Shown: in pieces, positions 8,895 through 17,675 of the stretch
Layout of the letters: every line of letters begins with the position of its first letter
Position numbering within the stretch: the first letter of the stretch is position 1
Source: Planctomycetota bacterium
Lineage (GTDB): Bacteria > Planctomycetota > UBA1135 > JADKAF01
DNA: 44,244 nt
Assembly: GCA_016793245.1 (NCBI GenBank)
Contig: JAEUHW010000280.1
Location: forward strand, 1-44,244
Direction: 5' to 3'
Notes under the pieces: model-generated
Databases searched by the model: none
What the model saw: the letters and a program-made list of their open reading frames with translations, nothing else
Told to the model about the DNA's origin: nothing
Position numbers and translations under genes: made by a program

Positions 8895-11873
8895 TCACTG
8901 CCAGCGCTTCTCGACCTTCTCGACTTGGCGGCCACGCAGGTAGACCGTGCGCAGCTCCGTCCCCAAGGCGAAGGGCTCGCCGGAGAAGACGAGGATGTCG
9001 GCGTCGCAGCCGCGGCGGAGGGAGCCGACACGATCGCCTACGTGGAACATGTCCGCGGGCCAAGAGGTGACGGCGGAGAGGGCATCCTGCGGCGAGAGTC
9101 CGTGCTGGACCGCCCAGGCGACCACTTCGCGCAACGTGCGGCCACCGGTCGAGCTCGCGCTCTGGAAGCCGATGCGCACACCCGCGCGCGCGAGCTCGGC
9201 GCTGGGGACCTGCAGCTCGCCATCCACGACCTTCACGATCGTGCCCTGCCAGAGCACGTCGGGACGAAACGCGTCGATCGCCTCACGGGCGAACGCGTAT
9301 TCCTTCGGCTCGAGCAGCACGAGTCCGAGCTGGTACTCGCCGCGCACCAACCGGATCACCGCTTCGATCTCGTCGCGGCGATCGGCATCGACCGCGATCG
9401 CGAGCTCGCCGCGGAACGCGCGGCGGAAGCACTCGAGATCGCCTTCGAGCTTCGGCTTCTTCGGCGCGCCTTTCTCCTCCACCTCGGCGGTCTTCACCTC
9501 CGCGCGCGGACGGTAGACGTTGCGCACGCGCGCCTCGGGGCGCTCCGTGCGCTTCGCGATGACGAGCGCCTCGTTGCCGCTCGGCCCCTTCGCGACGCCC
9601 TTCATCTCCTCGGCAGCGATCTCCGCGGTGAGGTCGATGTGGATGTTCTCGAACTGGAAGGAGACGGTCAGGGTCTTGCCGTCGAAGCGCCCCTTCTCGA
9701 AGAGGATCGGCGCCAGCAGGGCGACCTGCGGACGGATGACGCCGTGCGCCTCGGTGCCGTCGTACTCGATCTTCATCGAGAAGGGCACCGTGCCGTAGCC
9801 GGGGACCTTCTCGGCGACGCCTTCCCAGGTGCCGCTCAGGAGATCGGGCTTCGCCTTGGCGTCGGCGCCGTCCTCCTTCTTGGCCTCGTCCTTCTTCTCT
9901 TCGGGCTTCTTCTCTTCGGCCTTCTTCTCCTCGGGCTTCTTCTCCTCGACCTTCGCGGGAGAGACGACAGCGGCAGCGGGCGCAGGCGGCTGTGCAGCGC
10001 TCTCGGCCTTCCACTTCGCGTAGGCCGCTTCGTACTGCGTCCATGCTTCGTGATAGGCCTTGCCGCGCTTCAGGAGCGACGCGAGCGATTCCAGCGCTCG
10101 CTGCCGATTCTCGCCCTTCACCTCGAAGCGCAAGCCGACCAGCTCGCGCACGACGGCGTCGTCCTGCGCGCCCTCGGAGATGAGCGGCTTCACCGCGAAC
10201 ATCGGCGTGCCCTTGGGGCTGGCCTTCGGCGGCGAGCTGATGAGCGTAGTGACACCGCTCAAGGCGAGCTCGTAGGCGCCGAACGGGTGGAGCTCGCGGA
10301 GCTTCACGACCTGGTCCTCGGGACCGAAGGAACCACCTTCGTTCTCCGCGAAGCCGAAGCGCGAGCGCGCGTCGAGGAAGCCCGGCGTCAACGTCGCGTT
10401 CGGACCGTAGTCGATGACGCGGCAGCCGACGGGACGCGCGACACGCGCGCCGACCTCGGCGATCCGGCCGTCGATGACGAGCAGCTCGGCATCGACGAAG
10501 GTCGTGCCTCGGCCATCGAGGATCCGACCCGCGCGCAGCACGAACGAATCGACGACCTTCGGTCCGCGCTCGGCCCGGGCCCACGCGCGCTCGCCATCGA
10601 CGTAGGTCGCGAGCACCTGAGAGCCCAACGCGAACGGCGCTGCGCTGAGCACCGCGAAGTCCGCGTCGCGTCCGCTGGCGAGCGAACCCACGCGCTCACC
10701 GACGCCCAAGATGTGCGCGGCGTTCGAAGTGATCGATTGCAAGGCCCGGGCTTCGCTCAAGCCCCCGGCTTGCGCGAGGGCCGCGAGCTGACGGAGCTGA
10801 TCGAGGCGCGTCTCCCGCGACGGCACCAACGCGAAGCGGATCCCCTTCTCGTCGAGTCGAGCCGCGCTGCGCGCGTCGCGTCGGAGCTCGCCCGGGCGAT
10901 CTTCGAGATCACCGGCGAAGCGGCCGAGGTGGCTCTCGACTTCGAGGATCACGGGCAGACCGGCGCTCGCGAGGTGAGCGAGCATCTGCGTGGACTCGAC
11001 CGCGCCGCTCAACGCGACCCGGCGTCCCGAGTCGGAGGCGAAGAACTCGCGCTGCACGGCGATCGCCCGCGCCATCTCGGCGGCGCTGCGGCCGACCAGG
11101 CGCACATCGCTCGCGGCGAGCGTCAGCACGGCCTCGAGCGTCGCGTCGTACGCCGGGCGCTGGTCCGCGGGCTTCTGTCGCGCCGCGCGGTAGGTCTGCG
11201 CGTCGGCGAGCAGCCGGCGCAGCGCGAGCGAGATCCCCGGCGTGGAACGCGGCGACTGCAGCTCCTCGGGGAGCAGCGGCTCGTCGGCGGTCGGAGGCAC
11301 CGGCGGAGTGAAGATGCCGGGGGGATTCAGCGCCTCGGCACTCAGGTTCACGTAGAGGTCCGACTCGGCCCGCAGGATGCGTGCGTCGCGGCTCGCGCCG
11401 GCGAGCTTCACCACCGCGCCGCGGCCGCCGATCAAGCGGCTGCGACCGGGCGCGACGTACACCGTCGTCACGCCCGCGGCGAGCAGGTCCTCGCGCGAGG
11501 CGAAGAAGTCGAAGCCGTCGATCGCGCGCAAGTCAGCGCCCGCGGTGCGCAAGTCCCCGGCGGCGTTCGGCATCTCGCCATCGGCGCTCGAGATCGAGCT
11601 GTCCGCGGCGACCAGACCCGGCACGATCACGGCGGCTCCGAGATCGATGACACGAGCGCCCGCGGGTGCCAGCGCGGCGATGTCGATGATCTTGCCGTCG
11701 CGTACGACGAGATAGGCGTTCTCGATGCGCTCGGGAACCCCACCCGTATGGATCGCCGCAGCGCGATAGGCGATCAGCTCGCCCGTCGTCGCCGTGCGCG
11801 CTTCCGCGACAGCCAGACCGGCGAGCGCGAGCGCTGCGATCCAGGCGCGGGTCAGACGAAGTCGGCTCCTCAT
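8895..11873 (-). CDS. Tandem double amidohydrolase-family protein with inserted beta domain (gene 4 of array)
   Basis: At 992 aa this is about twice the family length. Residues about 30-435 form one amidohydrolase unit (ending GSLASGRDADFAVLS) and about 445-992 form a second (ending GSLRRGCDADILVFSGE). Both units have lost HxH: the first reads ADSS (about 90-93), the second DARSR (about 501). The second unit carries a Lys/Glu-rich stretch (about 638-670) followed by an extra beta-rich domain of about 100 residues (about 672-770, beginning LLSGTWEGVAEKVPGYG) that resembles small barrel domains appended to other secreted proteins. A signal peptide (about 1-25) is present. Likely a non-catalytic scaffold or binding subunit (inference). 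It starts 4 nt after the stop of gene 3. Confidence 0.8.
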   Translation of the reverse strand: MRSRLRLTRAWIAALALAGLAVAEARTATTGELIAYRAAAIHTGGVPERIENAYLVVRDGKIIDIAALAPAGARVIDLGAAVIVPGLVAADSSISSADGEMPNAAGDLRTAGADLRAIDGFDFFASREDLLAAGVTTVYVAPGRSRLIGGRGAVVKLAGASRDARILRAESDLYVNLSAEALNPPGIFTPPVPPTADEPLLPEELQSPRSTPGISLALRRLLADAQTYRAARQKPADQRPAYDATLEAVLTLAASDVRLVGRSAAEMARAIAVQREFFASDSGRRVALSGAVESTQMLAHLASAGLPVILEVESHLGRFAGDLEDRPGELRRDARSAARLDEKGIRFALVPSRETRLDQLRQLAALAQAGGLSEARALQSITSNAAHILGVGERVGSLASGRDADFAVLSAAPFALGSQVLATYVDGERAWARAERGPKVVDSFVLRAGRILDGRGTTFVDAELLVIDGRIAEVGARVARPVGCRVIDYGPNATLTPGFLDARSRFGFAENEGGSFGPEDQVVKLRELHPFGAYELALSGVTTLISSPPKASPKGTPMFAVKPLISEGAQDDAVVRELVGLRFEVKGENRQRALESLASLLKRGKAYHEAWTQYEAAYAKWKAESAAQPPAPAAAVVSPAKVEEKKPEEKKAEEKKPEEKKDEAKKEDGADAKAKPDLLSGTWEGVAEKVPGYGTVPFSMKIEYDGTEAHGVIRPQVALLAPILFEKGRFDGKTLTVSFQFENIHIDLTAEIAAEEMKGVAKGPSGNEALVIAKRTERPEARVRNVYRPRAEVKTAEVEEKGAPKKPKLEGDLECFRRAFRGELAIAVDADRRDEIEAVIRLVRGEYQLGLVLLEPKEYAFAREAIDAFRPDVLWQGTIVKVVDGELQVPSAELARAGVRIGFQSASSTGGRTLREVVAWAVQHGLSPQDALSAVTSWPADMFHVGDRVGSLRRGCDADILVFSGEPFALGTELRTVYLRGRQVEKVEKRWQ

Positions 11874-11877
11874 CGGA

Positions 11878-13266
11878 TCAGCGGCCTCCGTCCTTGCTGT
11901 CGCCGGTCAGGCGCTGCAGGCGATCGTCCTTCGAGCGTGAGTAGAGGTGCGCGCCATCGATCACGACTTCTTCGACCCACGTGCCGGAGCGGAAGGGATC
12001 GCCCGAGAGCACGAGCAGGGTGCCGGCCTTGCCGACCTCGAGGCTGCCGTGCGAATCCTGGAGCCCGAGCATGCGCGCCGGTTCCAAGGTGATCGCGCGC
12101 AGCGCGACGGCGGGCTCGACCCCCGCGGCGACCGCGCTCGCGGCACGCAAGAGGAGGCTGCGCTCGAGGAGCGCGCCGCGGCTCGTCGCGTTCAGCGCGA
12201 ACGGGATCCCCTTCGCGGCGAACACCTTGGGCAACGAGGTCTCGCGCTCCTTGCCGGTCAGCGGGTCGATCTCGCGATGAACGAAGTCGCTCGGGAGGAT
12301 CACGCTGAGGCCGGCGGCCTTGATCTCATCGGCGGCCTTCCAGCACTCGGCGCCGATCACGAGCGTGGTGCGCGCGAGGAAGCCCTGCGACTTCGCGATC
12401 TCGATCGCGTGCGCGACGTCCATCGCGCGCTCGCACCAGAGGAAGACCGGCATCCTTCCGCTCAGCACTTCGAAGAGGGCGCGCTGACGCGGCGTGAGGT
12501 CCCTCCACTCGAGCACCTGCAGCGGATCGATCGGCGCCGGCTTCTCCGCGGCTTTCTTGTCGTCGCCCTTCTTCTCCTCGGGCTTCTTCTCGTCGGCCTT
12601 CTTGTCGTCGGCTTTTCCGGCCGCGGCACTCGGGGCTTCGGCCTTCTTCTCGTTCTTCGCGCTCGCGAGCTTCTTCTCGGCCGCGACCTCGAGCTCGTCG
12701 CGGAATTCGACGAAGGCCTTCCGCAGCTCGGCGACGTGCGCCATCGCGCTCACACCGCGGCGCGGCGAAGCAGCGATCTTCATGCCGCCATCGACGCGCA
12801 CCGTCATCGATTCGACGGTGAGGCCATGAGGCTTCACCACGCGGCCCGTTCCGCCGATCACCGTCTCGTTCCCCGGGATCACGAGGATCGTGGCGTGCCC
12901 TTCGCGGAGCGAATCCTCGAAGAACGCGTCGACGGGGTTCAGCGCGTCGAGGACGGAGAGGAACGGGGTCACCGGCACGTTCTCGTTCGGCCGATCGAGC
13001 CCCTCGTTGGTCTGCGCGACGACGAGGCCGGGCATCACGACCTTGCCCGAGGCGTCGATGACCTTCGCGTCCCAGGGGATCTCGAGGTCCTTGCCGATCG
13101 CTTGGATGCGGCCGTTCTCGAGCAACACGTTGGCCTTCTCGTAGGTCTCACCGCTGACGGTGATGACCTTCGCGCCGGTGATGGCGAGCTTCTCCGGAGC
13201 TTGGAAGGCCCCCGCCTGCGGAGCGACGAGCGAGAGGAGGGAGAGAGTGAGGAACTTCTTCGACAT
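11878..13266 (-). CDS. Secreted amidohydrolase-family protein, degenerate, Lys/Glu-rich insert (gene 3 of array)
   Basis: The 462-aa protein starts at ATG 13266, where a typical signal peptide begins (MSKKFLTLSLLSLVAPQAGA); the frame is open further upstream but overlaps the previous gene and does not look coding. The HxH position is VAQTNEG (83-89), with no ligand His. A Lys/Glu/Asp-rich segment (about 205-245) interrupts the barrel. The conserved IGGTGRVVKPHG loop and the C-terminal signature GSLEVGKAGTLLVLSGD place it in the family. It follows gene 2 after 20 nt. Non-catalytic function is likely but inferred only from missing ligands. Confidence 0.8.
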   Translation of the reverse strand: MSKKFLTLSLLSLVAPQAGAFQAPEKLAITGAKVITVSGETYEKANVLLENGRIQAIGKDLEIPWDAKVIDASGKVVMPGLVVAQTNEGLDRPNENVPVTPFLSVLDALNPVDAFFEDSLREGHATILVIPGNETVIGGTGRVVKPHGLTVESMTVRVDGGMKIAASPRRGVSAMAHVAELRKAFVEFRDELEVAAEKKLASAKNEKKAEAPSAAAGKADDKKADEKKPEEKKGDDKKAAEKPAPIDPLQVLEWRDLTPRQRALFEVLSGRMPVFLWCERAMDVAHAIEIAKSQGFLARTTLVIGAECWKAADEIKAAGLSVILPSDFVHREIDPLTGKERETSLPKVFAAKGIPFALNATSRGALLERSLLLRAASAVAAGVEPAVALRAITLEPARMLGLQDSHGSLEVGKAGTLLVLSGDPFRSGTWVEEVVIDGAHLYSRSKDDRLQRLTGDSKDGGR

Positions 13267-13286
13267 GGGTGCGATCCTGCTCGTGC

Positions 13287-14567
13287 TCAATCTTCCTGGG
13301 CGTCGGCGAACACGCCGTCGACCATCACCGCCACGGGACGAGTCGCGAGCTCGAAGGGCTCGCCACTCCACACGACGAGATCGGCGTCCTTGCCGACCTC
13401 CAGGGTTCCAACGCGCTTCTCGATGCCCAGCCACATCGCCGGCACGACGGTGCACGCGCGCAGCGCGACTTCGCGGGGCAGTCCGAAGTGGACCGCGATC
13501 GCCGCTTGGTGCGCCAAGCCGCGATCGGTCGCGGCGTAGTCCGCCGAGCCCAGCGCGAACTCGACGCCGGAGGCATGCAAGCGCGCGGGGGTCGCGAGGT
13601 AATTGCGATCCGTTTCCTGCTGGCGCACGGAGCCAGTCGCGAAGCCGAAGCCGAAGACGATGCCCGCCGGCTCGAACAGCGTCGGCCCGTAGATCAGCTT
13701 CGCCTTCGCCGCGAGGATCTCCTCGGGGCTCCGGAAGGACTCGATGCCTTCCTCGATCACCAGCCGCAGCCCGAACTCCTCCGCGAGGCGGATCGCCGTG
13801 CGGATGTCCTGCAGCAGGCGCGCGCGCATGCGGATCTCGCCCTTCGAGGCCATGAGATCGGCGAGCACCTGCGCGTCGGGATCGAGCGGTCCGCCGGCGC
13901 TCCGCGCGGCGGCATAGAGCTGCGCATCGGAGAAGGCCTTGCGGAACTCCCACGTGACGCCCATGCGCGTCGTCGGGCGCCGATAGAAGATCGAGTTCGG
14001 GCGGCCGAAGCGCGGGACGATGTTGCCCCCGCTCGGCTCTTGTCCCATGGTCGCCTTCAGCGCGCCCGCCGGATCGAGGATCCAGCGCTCATCCGCGGTC
14101 GGCATGGTCTTCACGACCGCGCCGCGACCGGAGATCACCGCCCGACCGCCGGGGGAGAGGAACGCACTCGTGACGCCGTTCCTGCGCAGCCCCGCCCAAG
14201 CGCGCGACTCGGGATCGAGTCCGTCGGCGAGGCGCAGGCGCGGCGTGATCTCGGCGCCTTCCTCGGCGCGATCGATCGACTCGATCTCGGCGTTCGCCTC
14301 GATCAGGCCCGGCGTCACCACGGCGTGCGCGCCGAAGTCGCGGACCTTGGCGTTGGCTGCGACGAGTCCGGTCCCGACGGCGAGGATCTTGCCGTCCTTC
14401 ACGAGCACGGCGCCCGGCGCGAAGCGTTGCCCCTTCGCGTCGATCACCGTCCCGGCCTGGATCAGCCAGGGGTGCTCGTCCGGCGCGGCCTGCACCGGCG
14501 GCTCGATCCCCGAGTTCGGGAGAGCGGCGCCGAGCGCCGCGAGACAGAGAGAGAAGAGCGCGAGCAT
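13287..14567 (-). CDS. Secreted amidohydrolase-family protein, metal site degenerate (gene 2b of array)
   Basis: The 426-aa protein has a short signal peptide (about 1-16), GLIEANAEIES (88-98) in place of the HxH strand, the loop ISGRGAVVKT and the C-terminal signature GTLEVGKDADLVVWSGE. No charged insert is present. It starts 2 nt after the stop of the gene at 14570-15736, so the two are almost certainly co-translated. It resembles gene 14570 and the N-terminal half of gene 4 in the TPxLRxADGxDP segment after the lost HxH, which suggests these inactive copies descend from one already inactive ancestor rather than losing the site independently. Substrate or ligand unknown. Confidence 0.8.
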   Translation of the reverse strand: MLALFSLCLAALGAALPNSGIEPPVQAAPDEHPWLIQAGTVIDAKGQRFAPGAVLVKDGKILAVGTGLVAANAKVRDFGAHAVVTPGLIEANAEIESIDRAEEGAEITPRLRLADGLDPESRAWAGLRRNGVTSAFLSPGGRAVISGRGAVVKTMPTADERWILDPAGALKATMGQEPSGGNIVPRFGRPNSIFYRRPTTRMGVTWEFRKAFSDAQLYAAARSAGGPLDPDAQVLADLMASKGEIRMRARLLQDIRTAIRLAEEFGLRLVIEEGIESFRSPEEILAAKAKLIYGPTLFEPAGIVFGFGFATGSVRQQETDRNYLATPARLHASGVEFALGSADYAATDRGLAHQAAIAVHFGLPREVALRACTVVPAMWLGIEKRVGTLEVGKDADLVVWSGEPFELATRPVAVMVDGVFADAQED

Positions 14568-14569
14568 GC

Positions 14570-15736
14570 CTACCGTCCCTCCGCGCCGCGATCCGCGCGC
14601 TTGCCGTCGACGAACACCGCGACGATGCGCGTGCCGAGATCGAGCGGATCGCCATCGAGCCAGACCAAGTCGGCGTCGCGACCGGGCGCGAGCGTTCCGA
14701 GACGCGCTTCAAGTCCGAGCATCGCCGCAGCGCCGCCGGTGAGCGCGCGCACGGCGATCGCCGGATCCAGCCCCGCGCGCACCGCGAGCGCCGCGCCCCG
14801 GCGCAGCCCAGGTTCGCCGCCCCCCTGCGCCAACGAAGCGAAGCCGATCGGATGCGCCGTCGCACCGAGCGCGCCATAAGAGCGACGCGTGCGTTCATCG
14901 ACGCCGTAATCGAGCGGGCGCAGCACGAGCGGGATCGCCGCGCCGCGCACGATCGCGAGCGCTTGATCCGGGAGTGCCGGACCGACGATCCGAGCCTTCC
15001 AGCCGAGCTCGTTGGCGAGCTGTGCGGCGAGCCGCACCTCGCCCGCGCTGTCCGCGTGCGCGAACACCGCGAGCTCCCCGCGCTTCGCGCGCTGCACGCT
15101 GGCGGCGGGGCTCTGATGGCCGAAGAGGTCGCGCAACGCGAGCGCGCTGCCTTGCACCGAGGTCGGCGCGCGATCGCGCCGCCGCGCCCCGGAGTTCAGT
15201 CCGATCTCCAGGCCTGCGTCCGTCGAGACGATGCGCTGCTCGGGTGCGCCCGCGGTCTTCACCACCGCGCCGCTGCCCGGGATGACGCTGCCGGTCGGCG
15301 GGATGACGTAGACCGAGGTCACGCCGGCCGCCAGCCACGCGGCGTAGCTCGGATCCCAGAGATCGATGCCGTCGGCCACACGAAGATCCGGCGTCAGGCT
15401 CTCGTGATTCTCCAGGAGGGCAGAGCCTCCCAAGGTCGCGCCGAGATCGATCAACCCCGGCATCACGACGCCGTCGTGCTGATGGACGGTCCAACCCGCG
15501 GGAATGGCGAGGCCGGCGCCGACGGCGCGGATCTTGCCGTTCTCCACGAGCACGACGCCGGATTCGATGGCCTCGCCGGTTCCGGTCAGGACCTTCTTCG
15601 CTTGCAGGGCGAAGGTCGCTTCCTGGGCGGAGGCCAACGCGCCGGAGCACGCGAGGGCGGAACCCAGCCCCAACGCCGCGCGACGCGCGAGGCTCGGCCG
15701 TGAGATGGACCGGCGAAGTTCTGCGAAGCTCGTCAT
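14570..15736 (-). CDS. Secreted amidohydrolase-family protein, metal site degenerate (gene 2a of array)
   Basis: The 388-aa protein has an arginine-rich N-terminus and hydrophobic stretch ending ALASAQ (about residue 38), like a signal peptide with a long n-region. HxH is replaced by DLGAT (97-101). The loop IPGSGAVVKTAG and the C-terminal GTLAPGRDADLVWLDGD are conserved. ATG at 15736 overlaps the upstream TGA as ATGA. It lacks the Lys/Glu insert and is the shortest member of the array. An exported, probably non-hydrolytic paralogue; its true function is unknown. Confidence 0.8.
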   Translation of the reverse strand: MTSFAELRRSISRPSLARRAALGLGSALACSGALASAQEATFALQAKKVLTGTGEAIESGVVLVENGKIRAVGAGLAIPAGWTVHQHDGVVMPGLIDLGATLGGSALLENHESLTPDLRVADGIDLWDPSYAAWLAAGVTSVYVIPPTGSVIPGSGAVVKTAGAPEQRIVSTDAGLEIGLNSGARRRDRAPTSVQGSALALRDLFGHQSPAASVQRAKRGELAVFAHADSAGEVRLAAQLANELGWKARIVGPALPDQALAIVRGAAIPLVLRPLDYGVDERTRRSYGALGATAHPIGFASLAQGGGEPGLRRGAALAVRAGLDPAIAVRALTGGAAAMLGLEARLGTLAPGRDADLVWLDGDPLDLGTRIVAVFVDGKRADRGAEGR

Positions 15737-17187
15737 CGCTGCGCGCTCCCCTCGATGCGATCGGCGGCGTAGACGATCTCGCCATCGACCATGACCCAGC
15801 GCACGCGCGCGGCGGAAGAGAAAGGGTCGCCGTCGTAGGCGACGAGGTCGGCATCGCAGCCCTCGGCGATGGATCCGATCTTGCGCTCGAGCCCCAGGGC
15901 GCGGGCCGGACCGTAGGTGATCGCACGCAGCGCGGAGGCTCGCGAGACTCCGCGCGAGACGGCCTCGGCCGCGAGATCGAGGAGATGCGGCGCGAGCTCG
16001 CGGCCACGCGAGCCGGAGACGTAGGCCACATCGACCCCGGCCTCCGCGAACGCCTTGGCCAGGTCGCGCGCCACCGCGGGCGTGCGCGTGAGCTCCCGGT
16101 TCGGCAACACGGCGTCGATCTCGAGCAAGACCGGAACGCCGGCCTTCGCGATGCTGTCCACCGCGGCGCGCGCACGGGAGAGCCCGCGCAGCGAGAGCTT
16201 CAGGCCGAACTTGCGGCGCAGCTCGAGCGCGTTCTCGACATCGAGCTCGTCCTCGACGTGGAGGACGACGGGCAATTCGCCCTGGAGAGCGCGGAAGACC
16301 GCGGCTTTGCCGAGATCCTCTTTCGGCTCGCGGGGCTTCTTCGGCTCCTTCTCCTTCGAAGCCGACTTCTCCGCCTCCGGCTTGTCCTTCTCCTTCTCGC
16401 GCTCCTTCGCGACCTTCTTGTCGTACTCGGCCTTCTTCTCCTCGTACTCCTTCAGCTCCTTCGCGTACTTCTCCAGCTCGCCGTGGTACTTCTCGGCGCC
16501 TTCGAAGAGGGAGCTCAGCCCGCGGAGGTCGCGCTCCTTGCTGGCGCGGTCCCGGCCGAGGCCGATGCGGAGGTGCAGCGCGCTACCGCCGACGGCCGCA
16601 TGCGCTTCGCGCGGGGGATACGCCAGCTTGCGCACCGCAGAGAGCCCCTGCTCGGCCGTCTGTGCGGCGCGCGCGAGCGCCATCGAGGTCACGCCCGCGG
16701 CGAGCGCCGTGAGGCGCGGTCGATCGTCGAAGGGATCGACGGAGAGCGCGAGCTCGAGCTCGGACCCGCCGGTGCGGCCGGCGCGGGCTTCGGCCTCGAG
16801 CAGGAGGTCGCTCGCCGCGTCGACGAAGCCCGGCACGATCGTCAGGCCGCGCGCATCGATGACCTTCGCCGCGCTGTTCGCCGGAGGCTGGAAGTCGCCG
16901 ACGCCGCGGATGCGCCCACCGGAGATGGCGATGTCCGCGTCGGCGAGCTCCTCGCCTCGTCCGGTGAGCACTCGCGCGCCCTGCACGAAGAGGTTCGGCT
17001 TGGCGGCGGCGGGAGCCACCGGGGTCGCAACAGGCTCGGCCGGCGGGGTCGAGGGCTCTTGTGGCGCCGCAGACGCGTGCCCGAGCCCAACGCCGACGCA
17101 ACCCGCGGCGAAGACCCACGCAGCCGCGCGCCGCAGCGCGCGCGTGCCGCACGAGCTCCACCCGACGGGATCGGTGCTCCGCTTCAT
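15733..17187 (-). CDS. Secreted amidohydrolase-family protein, Lys/Glu-rich insert (first gene of array)
   Basis: The 484-aa product starts at ATG 17187, preceded by a strong GGAGG 5 nt upstream, unlike most genes of the run, which marks it as the first cistron. An open frame extends to 17388 but has no coding character. After a hydrophobic segment ending GLGHASA (about 40) and a Pro/Ala-rich spacer come the beta domain, GFVDAASDL (120-128) in place of HxH, a long Lys/Glu/Tyr helix-forming insert (about 225-287) and the signature GSIAEGCDADLVAYDGD. The insert begins as an amphipathic EKY/KEY coiled-coil-like stretch, which hints at oligomerisation. Catalysis is unlikely without the His ligands. 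Confidence 0.8.
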   Translation of the reverse strand: MKRSTDPVGWSSCGTRALRRAAAWVFAAGCVGVGLGHASAAPQEPSTPPAEPVATPVAPAAAKPNLFVQGARVLTGRGEELADADIAISGGRIRGVGDFQPPANSAAKVIDARGLTIVPGFVDAASDLLLEAEARAGRTGGSELELALSVDPFDDRPRLTALAAGVTSMALARAAQTAEQGLSAVRKLAYPPREAHAAVGGSALHLRIGLGRDRASKERDLRGLSSLFEGAEKYHGELEKYAKELKEYEEKKAEYDKKVAKEREKEKDKPEAEKSASKEKEPKKPREPKEDLGKAAVFRALQGELPVVLHVEDELDVENALELRRKFGLKLSLRGLSRARAAVDSIAKAGVPVLLEIDAVLPNRELTRTPAVARDLAKAFAEAGVDVAYVSGSRGRELAPHLLDLAAEAVSRGVSRASALRAITYGPARALGLERKIGSIAEGCDADLVAYDGDPFSSAARVRWVMVDGEIVYAADRIEGSAQR

Positions 17188-17675
17188 CGAATCCTCCAAA
17201 CGCTCCACGCGACCGCGACTCGCTCGGGCACGCTGCCCCACTCGGTTCGCGAGACGGTCTGAGGTCCCGCAGGTCTCGCCATCGCCTCGCGCAACGCGAG
17301 CCCGAGGGGAGCGCGACGCGCGACGAGAGGTGCGAGAGGGCCTGCGGGCCGCTCCGGGGGGCGGGAGTGTAGGCACCCTCCACCCCATCGCGCGAAGGAA
17401 AACCCAGCGGGCTTCCGACGCGCGGCCGACGGGTTCCCAGGACCGGCCAGTCGTTGCAAGGAAGTCGGAGTCGAGGCGCCTTGTCGCAGGCGTGCTCGCA
17501 GGCGCGCCGGCTTGACAGCGAGGAGGCGAGGCCTTTGCTTTATCCGTCTTGTCCGGTCTTCGCGAGCGACCGCCCTACCGCGGGTCGTCGCACGCGGAGG
17601 CTCGGCCCCCACCCGCTGGGGCCCGCCCCCGCCCTCCTTCGACGGGGCATCCCTTCGTCACCCGCCCGCCCCCCG
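17188..17675. other. 488-bp divergent intergenic region (amidohydrolase array / lpxA)
   Basis: Promoters for both directions should lie here. Seen: a small perfect hairpin CTCGCG-CAA-CGCGAG (17286-17300) in what would be the array leader, and a perfect TTGACA (17512-17517) on the plus strand followed at too long a spacing by TTTATC (about 17539), so only a weak promoter candidate for lpxA. The 35 nt before the lpxA ATG are almost pure C/G with no Shine-Dalgarno sequence. No convincing small gene was seen. Confidence 0.5.

Noticed and set aside
8925..12092. Very long plus-strand open frame (1055 aa) opposite the double amidohydrolase gene
   Set aside because: It is antisense to a gene with clear motifs, and its translation is low-complexity Arg/Ala/Leu/Glu typical of G+C-rich shadows.
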